A DNA stretch of 6,518 nt from Hyphomicrobiales bacterium. Its GTDB lineage: Bacteria > Pseudomonadota > Alphaproteobacteria > Rhizobiales > Aestuariivirgaceae. This document shows, one piece after another, positions 1-5,882 of the stretch. The translations under genes and the position numbers were made by a program. Under the pieces are notes generated by a model that was given only the letters and a program-made list of their open reading frames with translations, was not told the DNA's origin and did no database searches. The stretch lies in assembly GCA_027031305.1 (NCBI GenBank), contig JALVRJ010000073.1, positions 1 to 6,518 on the forward strand, read 5' to 3'. How positions within the stretch are numbered: position 1 is the first letter of the stretch; each line of letters begins with the position of its first letter.

Positions 1-30
1 ACCATCATCCACAGGTTCTCTCGGCTTCAT
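1..30 (-). CDS. 5' end of an unidentified gene, cut by the window edge
   Basis: Only the first ten codons are inside the window, reading M-K-P-R-E-P-V-D-D-G, with ATG at 28-30. The start is supported by a strong Shine-Dalgarno sequence, GGGGAGG, on the minus strand (GGAGG at 36-40) five bases before the ATG. A 211-base non-coding leader separates it from the end of the histidine kinase gene, which lies upstream on the same strand. Ten residues are too few to assign a family. A response regulator partner for the kinase would fit the position, but nothing in these residues demonstrates it. Confidence 0.6.
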   Translation of the reverse strand, partial: MKPREPVDDG

Positions 31-91
31 GACATCCTCCCCGAAATTCACGCTTCAGGGAGAGTGAATCACGAAAAACCCGCCCGATCAA

Positions 92-131
92 TTTGCAAGA
101 AAAGCAACCAAAGCAGCAGCTTCCTTGCAAA
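92..131. repeat. 8-base inverted repeat TTTGCAAG / CTTGCAAA
   Basis: The arms TTTGCAAG (92-99) and CTTGCAAA (124-131) are exact reverse complements separated by 24 bases. They lie between the putative promoter and the start codon of the left-hand gene. They could be an operator pair or a leader hairpin. An 8-base match in a leader of this size could also occur by chance. Confidence 0.3.
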
Positions 132-152
132 ATCCGTTACTTCGTAAAACAG

Positions 153-181
153 ATTATTCCCGTAACCTTAATATGTTGCAA
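153..181 (-). promoter_or_regulatory. Putative sigma70-type promoter for the truncated left-hand gene
   Basis: On the minus strand, TTGCAA (176-181) serves as a -35 element and AATAAT (153-158) as a -10 element, separated by exactly 17 bases. The transcript would start near 146, giving a leader of about 115 bases before the ATG at 30. The elements are imperfect matches to TTGACA/TATAAT and rest on pattern alone. The A+T-rich setting and position upstream of a gene with a strong ribosome binding site support the call. Confidence 0.35.
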
Positions 182-241
182 TTAAATCACAGGGGACGAA
201 GTGGTGTGGAAAGGCGCGGCAGGGAATGGCGCCCGCGCGCC

Positions 242-2686
242 TCATTCATCATCGAAAAGCTGTGGCTGCAAGGAGGCTTCCGTCTTCGGTTCCTGCCGTT
301 TCTCGCCCGAGGAGTCCTGCGCGCGGGCGGGAGTGACATGCGGTACCACCAGCCGCACTTGGGTGCCGGCTCCCTCTCGGCTGTCGATTTCCAGCCGCCC
401 GCCATGCTTTTCGGCCACCGCCTTGGCGATGGCCAGCCCGATGCCGGATCCGCCTGAATGGCTGTTGTAGGCTTCGCCGGCGCGTTCGAACGGCTGGCCG
501 ATGCGCGCGATCTTTTCCGCCGGAATGCCGATGCCCGTATCGCGCACCTCGAACGTCAGTTCGCCGTTTTCGGAAAGTCCGGCGGAAATGCGCACCTCGC
601 CCCGGCTGGTGAATCGAACCGCGTTGGACACCAGCTGCATCAGCGCCTTGTGGACGAGGTCGACGTCCAGCACGCTCTCGAGGTTTTGTGGCGCCCGCCA
701 GCTCAGTAGAATATTCTTGCGCTCGGCCTCGGCCATGAAGCGCTCGCCCACGTCCGCCACCAGGCCGGCGATGTCTGTTTTTCGTGGCTCCGCGTTGTCA
801 TATTCGGTGCTCAGCTGGGCATATTCCAGCATGTCATGGATCTTGCGGCTGATCTCCTGCCCGGAGGCATGAATTCTCTCCGCGTAGTCGCGGTAGATTG
901 TGCTCAGCTCGCCCAGCACTTCGTTACGCATCGCATCGGCCGAGCCGATGATGTGGTTGAGCGGCGTGAACAGCTCATGGCTGACGTTGGCCAGGAACTG
1001 CGACTTGATTCGCAGCGCGTCCTCGGCGCGTTCCTTTTCACGGCGAAAGCGCCTGGCCAACATGTTCAGATGCTCGTTCTTGTGCCGGATTTCCCGTTGC
1101 GAGCGCTCCAGCGCCTCCACCGTCCGTTCCAGTTCGCGGCGGGAATTTTCCAGCTCTATCTGCTTGCGCTTGAGCTCGGTGATGTCCGTGCCCACCGAGA
1201 CGAGGCCGCCGCCGGGCATGGGGCGTTCGGAAATCTGTAACCAGCGTCCATCGGCCAGTTCCAGCTCGGCGATGGTTTCCTGCTGTGCGCCATCGCCCAG
1301 CGTGCGCGGAGCATGGCGCTTGCGCACCGGGTTGGCGGCATCGCGCATGACCTCGGCCAGCGTCCGCCCGCTTTCGCACGCCTCGGCGGAGAGGCCGAAA
1401 AATTCGCGGAACTTGCTGTTGCACGTCACCATGCGCATCCGCTCGTCCCAGAGGGCGAAGCTCTCCGAAATGGCCTCGATGGCCTGGGTGAGGCGTTGTT
1501 CGGCGTCGCGCGCCGCGTCGTTGGCCAGCTTCTGCTCGGTGATGTCCACCGCGATGCCCACCAGGTGAAGCCCTTGATCGGACTGTTCCTCTGGCAGCGC
1601 GCCGCGCATCTTCACCCATGCCCAGCCGTCTTGCGCCCGCCGCAGACGCAGCTCGTGCTCGAAGGTTTGCTGGCCCTTGCTCAATCCCTCTTCCAGCAGC
1701 TGGTCGATGGGGGGCTCCTCCGGGTGTTGCAGGGCGAGGAAATCCTTGAGATCCATGTAGCCCATGTAGCCCTCGCTTCCCGGCAGGTTCAGCAGTTGCC
1801 GCATGGACGGCGACAGGTAGATGCGCCCGCGCGAAATGTCCCAATCCCACAGCCCGCAACGGCCCAGTTGCAGGGAGGCCTCCAGCCGCCTGATGAAGTC
1901 GACATGGCGGCAGTTTTCCTCTTCCGTCCACCTGGACTGCCAGTTGTAGATGGCGGTCAGCCCCGCCATGACCACGAACACACCCGCGAACAACAGCAGC
2001 AGCATGGTCGCCGTGTTGTCCGACGATGATGCCGTGGTGTCGGCTTGCTGCGTCAACACCACCGCGCCCGGCCAGGTCCTCAACGGCATGGCCCCTGCAA
2101 GGAGCTCCTCGCCATTGGCCAGGACGACGCGCTCCACTTCGGCTGTCCCGTCCGCCGCCATCACCAGTCGCCGCAGGGCGGCTGGCAACGGCGCGCCGGC
2201 ACGCGGCAACCAGGCCGGCGGCGCGCCGTCCCCGGCGAACGCTTGCACCTTGCCGGCTTCGTCAACAATGATGAAATGACGCCCATGCCCGAAGGCGAAG
2301 CCGGGCACCACGTGGCGGATATCCTCCGCCAGCGGTGCGCGCACCGTATCCGCACCGCGCACCGCCTCGCTCAGGCCATGTGCGGCCAGACGCAACAGGC
2401 TGACGAATTGCTGCCGTTGCACCTTGGCATTGTGCCGGTGCGTGTCCCGGAAATGCAGAAATATGCCCGCCGCCAGCAGCAGCAGGGAAAGGACGGCGAC
2501 GATGGTGATGATGCGGCGTGCACCTCGTTCGCTCAGGCCAGACCTGACGCGCCGCCCCCGGGACGGAGCCCCCCTGGCGTCGGCCTTGCCGAACAGATGC
2601 TCGAGGTCGCAGCGCGCCACTGCCTGCCCCCCTGTCTTGGGACAATCCATGGTTGAGTGGATCGCCCATGCCCCCACCGATACCAT
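242..2686 (-). CDS. Membrane-bound multi-PAS sensor histidine kinase
   Basis: This is an 814-residue inner-membrane sensor kinase that should autophosphorylate on histidine and pass phosphate to a response regulator, which is not identified here. After a cytoplasmic N-terminus come a membrane helix (about 58-79), a periplasmic sensor of about 145 residues with Cache/PDC-like character, and a second helix (about 227-249). Two PAS domains follow (about 269-387 and 396-507; each ends in a D-I-T-E motif), then a coiled coil (about 505-560) and HisKA with H570 in S-H-E-L-F-T-P-L-N. The HATPase has N688 in the N-box, D-T-G-I-G-I at 716-721 and G-S-G-I-G-L at 746-751. All catalytic motifs are present, but the residue after H-E-L is F, not R/K. 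The Y-R-D-Y-A...I-H-A-S-G segment resembles PleC/DivJ/PdhS kinases. The last 30 residues look disordered. The ATG at 2686 is preferred over a GTG at 2713 because of its ribosome binding site. The stimulus is unknown. Confidence 0.93.
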   Translation of the reverse strand: MVSVGAWAIHSTMDCPKTGGQAVARCDLEHLFGKADARGAPSRGRRVRSGLSERGARRIITIVAVLSLLLLAAGIFLHFRDTHRHNAKVQRQQFVSLLRLAAHGLSEAVRGADTVRAPLAEDIRHVVPGFAFGHGRHFIIVDEAGKVQAFAGDGAPPAWLPRAGAPLPAALRRLVMAADGTAEVERVVLANGEELLAGAMPLRTWPGAVVLTQQADTTASSSDNTATMLLLLFAGVFVVMAGLTAIYNWQSRWTEEENCRHVDFIRRLEASLQLGRCGLWDWDISRGRIYLSPSMRQLLNLPGSEGYMGYMDLKDFLALQHPEEPPIDQLLEEGLSKGQQTFEHELRLRRAQDGWAWVKMRGALPEEQSDQGLHLVGIAVDITEQKLANDAARDAEQRLTQAIEAISESFALWDERMRMVTCNSKFREFFGLSAEACESGRTLAEVMRDAANPVRKRHAPRTLGDGAQQETIAELELADGRWLQISERPMPGGGLVSVGTDITELKRKQIELENSRRELERTVEALERSQREIRHKNEHLNMLARRFRREKERAEDALRIKSQFLANVSHELFTPLNHIIGSADAMRNEVLGELSTIYRDYAERIHASGQEISRKIHDMLEYAQLSTEYDNAEPRKTDIAGLVADVGERFMAEAERKNILLSWRAPQNLESVLDVDLVHKALMQLVSNAVRFTSRGEVRISAGLSENGELTFEVRDTGIGIPAEKIARIGQPFERAGEAYNSHSGGSGIGLAIAKAVAEKHGGRLEIDSREGAGTQVRLVVPHVTPARAQDSSGEKRQEPKTEASLQPQLFDDE

Positions 2687-2699
2687 CCTTTCCTCACCT
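2687..2699 (-). promoter_or_regulatory. Ribosome binding site that sets the kinase start
   Basis: The minus strand reads AGGTGAGGAAAGG immediately before the ATG at 2684-2686, with GAGGA at 2691-2695. The upstream in-frame GTG at 2711-2713 has no comparable purine-rich sequence before it, and neither does the downstream ATG at 2648-2650. The start at 2686 is therefore favoured, which shortens the longest reading frame by nine residues. Confidence 0.7.
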
Positions 2700-2841
2700 G
2701 TCGCTTCCGACACCTCGGAAAGGTGGCATGTCTCATACCATAACGCATCCGAAACGAAGAAAGATGGTGCCCTGTCATTATTGACTCCCGCCAGACCCCG
2801 CTTGTCCAGTCCCCTTCCGCAACGACTCTTTCATGACAGGC

Positions 2842-2855
2842 TCGATTCGAATCGA
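2842..2855. promoter_or_regulatory. 14-base perfect palindrome, candidate activator or repressor site
   Basis: TCGATTCGAATCGA is exactly self-complementary over 14 bases, and an extra GAATCG overlaps its right side. It lies about 156 bases before the kinase start and about 218 bases before the predicted sigma54 transcription start. That is near the range in which enhancer-binding proteins occupy upstream activating sites. The binding protein is unknown. A role as operator is inferred from symmetry and position only. Confidence 0.4.
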
Positions 2856-3040
2856 ATCGGATGTGCAACGACCCCTGATTCATGTCATCACTGCCTGAAA
2901 TTTGCGCATGGAACGATGTTTTCCGTTCGTTTCCTTCGGCGGTTAACCAGGCGAGTGGAAAGATCAACGATTCCTTTCCCCCTTGCTTGACTCCGGCACA
3001 ACAACGATTCCACGCTTGAAATCGCCGCCAATGATACAAC

Positions 3041-3056
3041 TGGCACGCGCCTTGCG
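3041..3056 (+). promoter_or_regulatory. Sigma54 (RpoN) -24/-12 promoter
   Basis: TGGCACG-CGCC-TTGC matches the consensus TGGCACG-N4-TTGC at all eleven fixed positions; only the following A/T position differs (G). The invariant GG (3042-3043) and GC (3054-3055) are separated by the required ten bases. It is intergenic and oriented toward the gene at 3148, with a predicted transcription start near 3067 and a leader of about 80 bases. Sigma54 promoters need an ATP-dependent enhancer-binding activator, so expression of the downstream gene should be conditional. Confidence 0.75.
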
Positions 3057-3147
3057 GCTTTCGATCCCGAGAGCGGAAAGGCGTCCCATGCTGGCACAAG
3101 TTGGCTAAATGCCCCGGGCCGGCATGAGGAAGGCGTGAGGGAGAGTC

Positions 3148-3582
3148 ATGGTTGACCGGCGCCGAATGGGCCTGCCGGTGCATCTAGAGCCCGAGGAATG
3201 CCAGGCCCCAGATTGGAAGGAAAATGGGGGCGGCCTGGTCTGGCGCCTGGTGGCTTGTGCAACGCACCCGCATGGTCTGGGGTTGGCCGTCAGCGCATTG
3301 CTGTCGGCGGGCCTGCTGACATGTGTTCCGATTACCACCGCCAACGCGGCGCAGGCGCGGGCCATCTTCAAAGTGGGGCTACGCATCGACGCCAGGCTGC
3401 TGGAGCGCGACCTGGCGCGCAAGAAGGGCACTGTCATGAGTGCCACCTCGGCGCCAGGCGGAAGAAGATCGGCCGCCTCCGGATCCACCATCAGGCGCAA
3501 GACCCTGCCTCGGGCGGACGGCTCCGGCATTTGCCGCAAGGTCTATGTCACAAGGGTCCGCTTCCGCTGGCGCTGTAGATGA
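3148..3582 (+). CDS. Small basic, probably exported protein of unknown function
   Basis: This 144-residue protein belongs to no family I recognise. It has a long polar N-terminal region (1-42), one hydrophobic segment (about 43-64) and a stretch T-T-A-N-A-A-Q-A (63-70) that looks like a signal peptidase I site. The remaining 75 or so residues are strongly basic and contain two cysteines (129 and 143) that could form a disulfide. It may be cleaved and periplasmic, or it may stay anchored by one helix; the n-region is unusually long for a signal peptide. The ATG follows AGGGAG (3138-3143) by four bases, and an in-frame stop lies just upstream. G/C-rich third codon positions and the sigma54 promoter at 3041-3056 support a real gene. 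It runs divergently from the kinase and converges on the transporter operon. The basic C-terminal third could also reflect a frame change, so the C-terminus is less certain. Confidence 0.6.
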   Translation: MVDRRRMGLPVHLEPEECQAPDWKENGGGLVWRLVACATHPHGLGLAVSALLSAGLLTCVPITTANAAQARAIFKVGLRIDARLLERDLARKKGTVMSATSAPGGRRSAASGSTIRRKTLPRADGSGICRKVYVTRVRFRWRCR

Positions 3583-3730
3583 TGAAGCGCCTCTTGTGCC
3601 AGGATGCATAAAGGACCACCCACCACTCCGCGCCCCCACTTGGGCCCCCAAATTATGAAGAACAAGGGCGCGGGACAGTCTCACCGGTCAGTCTTTGCGC
3701 AACCTGGTATTATTCGGTGGAAAAACGATA

Positions 3731-3767
3731 TGAAAAACCCGGAAGCCCTCGGAAAGGAGCTTCCGGG
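3731..3767 (-). terminator. Intrinsic terminator of the BMP transporter operon
   Basis: Arms at 3738-3746 and 3759-3767 form a perfect 9-base-pair stem (CCCGGAAGC / GCTTCCGGG), extended inward by three more pairs. On the minus strand the stem is followed directly by TTTTT (3733-3737), with a second TTTTT at 3721-3725. It lies 79 bases beyond the stop codon of the binding-protein gene, so it should end the operon transcript. There is no T-run on the plus-strand side, so it is not a good terminator for the convergent gene. Confidence 0.88.
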
Positions 3768-3845
3768 CACTGACTTGTTGGCCGTGCGAACCCTCTGGCC
3801 CGTTCCATCAGGGATGAGCAACCCCTCCCGGGGCCGTGTGGCGCG

Positions 3846-4916
3846 TCATTGCGGCAGCTTGTCGGTGATGCCCTTCACATACCAGTTCATGCCCAACAGG
3901 TCCGCATCGGCCATTACCTCGCCCTTCTTCACCCGCAGCTTGCCGTCCTGGTCGTAGATGGGCCCGGTGAAGGGATGCAGCTTGCCCGAGCGAATGGCCT
4001 CTTCCGTTTCTTCGGCCATTTTCTTCACGTCTTCGGGCATGTTGGTGTAGGGCGCCATGACCACCATGCCGGCGGCCAGCCCGCCCCAGGTGTCCTCGCT
4101 CTTCCAGGTGCCGTCCAGCACCGCCTTGGCGCGGCTGATGTAATAGGGCGCCCAGTTGTCGATGATGGCGGTCAGCTGCGCGTGCGGCCCGAACTTGATC
4201 ATGTCCGATGCCTGGCCGAAGGCGTGGATGCCCTTTTCCTCCGCCACCTGCATGGGCGCCGCCGAATCCGTGTGCTGGGTGATGATGTCCGCCCCCTGCG
4301 CGATGAGCACTTTCGCCGCGTCGGCCTCCTTGCCCGGGTCATACCAGGAATTCACCCACACGATCTTGATCTTGAAGTCGGGGTTCACCGACTGCGCGCC
4401 CAGCATGAACGAGTTGATGCCGCGCACCACCTCCGGGATGGGGAACGAGGCGATGTAGCCCGCCATGCCCTTCTTCGACACCTTGCCGGCGATTTTGCCG
4501 ATGATGTAACGCCCCTCGTAGAAGCGCGAGGAATAGGTGGCGACGTTTTTCGCCCGCTTGTAGCCCGTGGCGTGCTCGAATTTCACGTCCGGATATTTCT
4601 TCGCCACCTTGATGACGGAATCCATGTAGCCGAAGGAAGTGGCGAAAATGAGCTTGTGGCCCGAGCGCGCCAGCCGTTCCAGCGCGCGCTCCGCGTCCGC
4701 GCCTTCGGGCACCTTTTCCAGGTAGCTGGTGGAAACCTTGTCGCCCAGCGCCTTTTCGATGGCCAGCCGGCCCTGGTTGTGCTGGTAGGTCCAGCCATGG
4801 TCGCCGATGGGCCCGACATAGACGAAGCCCACCTTCAGCTTGTCCGCCGCCTGCGCCGTGCCGAGGGTTGCGGCCAGCGCCGCCGCGGCCAGCGTAATCT
4901 TGAGCGTGCTGCGCAT
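3846..4916 (-). CDS. BMP-family ABC transporter periplasmic substrate-binding protein
   Basis: This 356-residue protein is the extracytoplasmic ligand receptor of an ABC importer in the basic membrane protein (BMP, PnrA-like) family, whose studied members bind purine or other nucleosides. A typical signal peptide occupies 1-23 (hydrophobic Leu/Ala core, A-Q-A cleavage site). There is no lipobox cysteine, so the mature protein should be soluble in the periplasm, unlike the lipoprotein members. The BMP fold covers nearly all of the rest. Visible family features are G-D-H-G-W (38-42), S-F-G-Y-M-D (94-99), the hinge-like A-S-F-P-I-P-E-V-V-R-G-I-N (156-168), N-S-W-Y-D-P-G (189-195), H-T-D-S-A-A-P (215-221) and G-Q-A-S-D-M (234-239). 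It is the last gene of the operon, 45 bases after the NupQ-like permease, and is followed by a terminator. The ATG at 4916 is preferred over a GTG at 4946. The ligand is inferred only at family level. Confidence 0.93.
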   Translation of the reverse strand: MRSTLKITLAAAALAATLGTAQAADKLKVGFVYVGPIGDHGWTYQHNQGRLAIEKALGDKVSTSYLEKVPEGADAERALERLARSGHKLIFATSFGYMDSVIKVAKKYPDVKFEHATGYKRAKNVATYSSRFYEGRYIIGKIAGKVSKKGMAGYIASFPIPEVVRGINSFMLGAQSVNPDFKIKIVWVNSWYDPGKEADAAKVLIAQGADIITQHTDSAAPMQVAEEKGIHAFGQASDMIKFGPHAQLTAIIDNWAPYYISRAKAVLDGTWKSEDTWGGLAAGMVVMAPYTNMPEDVKKMAEETEEAIRSGKLHPFTGPIYDQDGKLRVKKGEVMADADLLGMNWYVKGITDKLPQ

Positions 4917-4923
4917 GTTCCTG

Positions 4924-4928
4924 TCCTC
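4924..4928 (-). promoter_or_regulatory. Ribosome binding site that sets the BMP-protein start
   Basis: GAGGA on the minus strand lies seven bases before the ATG at 4914-4916. This places the signal peptide at the very N-terminus, as expected. The longer frame beginning with GTG at 4946 would add ten polar residues before the signal peptide and is disfavoured. Confidence 0.75.
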
Positions 4929-4961
4929 TTTCTGCGTGGTTGTCACCGGCGTCGCGTGCGC

Positions 4962-5882
4962 TCAGCGTTCCGGCATGAATGGCTGGCCGATCATGGCCGG
5001 AGTGTTCATGAGAGTCAAAGTCCGGTTGCGCGAAATCAACACCAGCGCCACGATGGTGGCGAGATACGGCAGGGCGGTGAGGAACTGTGGCGGCAGGCCA
5101 TAGCCCGCCGCCTGCGCATACAGCCCCAGGATCCACACCGCCCCGAACAGGTAGGCGCCGGCCAGCACCCGCCACGGCCGCCAGGTGGCGAACACCACCA
5201 GCGCCAGCGCGATCCAGCCACGCCCGGCCGTCATGTCCTCCACCCACTGCGGCGTGTAGCTGACCGACAGGTAGGCCCCCGCCAGCCCCGCCATCAGCCC
5301 GCCGAACAGAATGGCCAGCGTGCGCACCCGCCGCACCGGGTGGCCCAGCGCGTGCGCCGCGTGGTGGTTGGTGCCCACCGCCCGCAGAATCAGCCCCCAG
5401 CGCGTGTGGAACAGCAACCATGCCACCGCCGCCGTCATGAGGAAGGAGAAATAGACCAGCACGTCGTGGCCGAACAGCACCGGCCCGATGAACGGTAGGT
5501 CCGACAGCCCCGGAATATGCAGCCGCGCCAGCCGCACGCCCGGCTGGCCGACGAACGATTCGCCGATGAGGCCGGACAGGCCCAGCCCGAACAGGGCCAG
5601 CGCCAACCCACTGGCCACCTGGTTGGCCGCCAGCACCTGGGTCAGGAACACGAAGGGCAGGGCCACCGCCGCGCCGGCCAGCGCCCCGGCCACGGCCCCC
5701 AGCAGGGGGCTGCCCGTGCCCAGCGCCACGGCGAAGGCCACCACCGCGCCAATGGCCATCATGCCCTCCACGCCCAGATTGAGCACCCCGGAGCGCTCCA
5801 CCACCAGCTCGCCCACCGCCGCCAGCAGCAGCGGCGTCGAGGCCGCGATGACCGTCAGCAGAAATGCCTCCAGTCCGTTCAT
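4962..5882 (-). CDS. ABC transporter permease, NupQ/YufQ-like (second permease)
   Basis: This 306-residue, highly hydrophobic inner-membrane protein belongs to the branched-chain amino acid/sugar/nucleoside permease superfamily (BPD_transp_2 type). The segment G-E-L-V-V-E-R-S-G-V-L-N-L-G-V-E-G-M (24-40) is characteristic of the second permease of BMP-type nucleoside importers. About eight to nine membrane helices are visible, including about 41-57, 59-82, 87-104, 140-158, 187-206, 221-238, 238-255 and 266-284. The cytoplasmic loop L-R-A-V-G-T-N (166-172) is the likely contact with the ATPase. The ATG (5880-5882) overlaps the stop of the upstream permease as ATGA and is preceded by GGAGG (5890-5894), so the two permeases are probably translated in a coupled way and form a heterodimeric channel. 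The reading frame stays open upstream of this start, but that part is out-of-frame coding of the other permease. Confidence 0.93.
   Translation of the reverse strand: MNGLEAFLLTVIAASTPLLLAAVGELVVERSGVLNLGVEGMMAIGAVVAFAVALGTGSPLLGAVAGALAGAAVALPFVFLTQVLAANQVASGLALALFGLGLSGLIGESFVGQPGVRLARLHIPGLSDLPFIGPVLFGHDVLVYFSFLMTAAVAWLLFHTRWGLILRAVGTNHHAAHALGHPVRRVRTLAILFGGLMAGLAGAYLSVSYTPQWVEDMTAGRGWIALALVVFATWRPWRVLAGAYLFGAVWILGLYAQAAGYGLPPQFLTALPYLATIVALVLISRNRTLTLMNTPAMIGQPFMPER

Larger units (their letters stand above)
31..241. other. Intergenic leader between the kinase gene and the truncated gene
   Basis: This stretch is non-coding and, between about 60 and 190, clearly more A+T-rich than its surroundings, as expected of a promoter region. 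It contains the putative sigma70 promoter at 153-181, three copies of the self-complementary hexamer TTGCAA (93-98, 125-130, 176-181), and the ribosome binding site of the gene starting at 30. No convincing intrinsic terminator for the kinase gene is seen. A GC-rich self-complementary stretch at 213-241 lacks a following T-run. Confidence 0.6.
2687..3147. other. Divergent intergenic region between kinase and secreted-protein genes
   Basis: This 461-base stretch separates two divergently transcribed genes. It holds the kinase ribosome binding site, a 14-base perfect palindrome (2842-2855), TGTCAT motifs in both orientations (2773, 2833 and 2883), a strong sigma54 promoter facing right (3041-3056), and the ribosome binding site for the gene at 3148. 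No convincing sigma70 promoter for the kinase gene was found; TATGGT on the minus strand around 2735-2740 could be a -10, but it lacks a good -35. Reading frames that cross the region are not supported. Confidence 0.6.

Noticed and set aside
92..110. Sigma54-like sequence on the minus strand (TGG...TTGCA) before the truncated gene
   Set aside because: The GG and GC are separated by 11 bases rather than the strictly required 10, and the -24 element is a poor match.
213..241. GC-rich hairpin just after the kinase stop as a terminator
   Set aside because: Only six end pairs match (GGCGCG / CGCGCC) around a long loop, and no T-run follows on the minus strand.
1038..1931. 297-codon minus-strand frame inside the kinase gene
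   Set aside because: It is a shadow of the kinase in another register, with an Arg/Ala/Gly/His-rich translation and no recognisable domain.
3124..3138. Four-codon upstream open frame (M-R-K-A-stop) before the small exported protein gene
   Set aside because: It is in frame and its stop overlaps the ribosome binding site, but it has no ribosome binding site of its own; such tiny frames arise easily by chance.
2533..3183. 216-codon minus-strand frame spanning the kinase N-terminus and the intergenic region
   Set aside because: It overlaps the kinase coding sequence and runs through the sigma54 promoter region. The translation has no domain features, and no ribosome binding site was noted for it.
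3105..3539. Minus-strand 144-codon frame antisense to the small exported protein gene
   Set aside because: The plus-strand gene has the better ribosome binding site, a promoter and an export signal; the antisense frame shows none of these.
3604..3957. Plus-strand 117-codon frame
   Set aside because: It crosses the transporter terminator hairpin and the 3' end of the BMP gene. It has no supporting ribosome binding site or family features.
4339..5421. Minus-strand 360-codon frame in another register across the permease and BMP genes
   Set aside because: It overlaps two strong family-matched genes in a different register, gives a Gly/Arg/Ala-rich low-complexity translation, and has no independent support.
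3849..5498. Long plus-strand open frame (549 codons) antisense to the BMP and permease genes
   Set aside because: It mirrors the codon structure of well-supported genes on the opposite strand. Its translation is rich in His, Arg, Gln and Ala with no domain pattern. Such antisense frames are common in GC-rich DNA.
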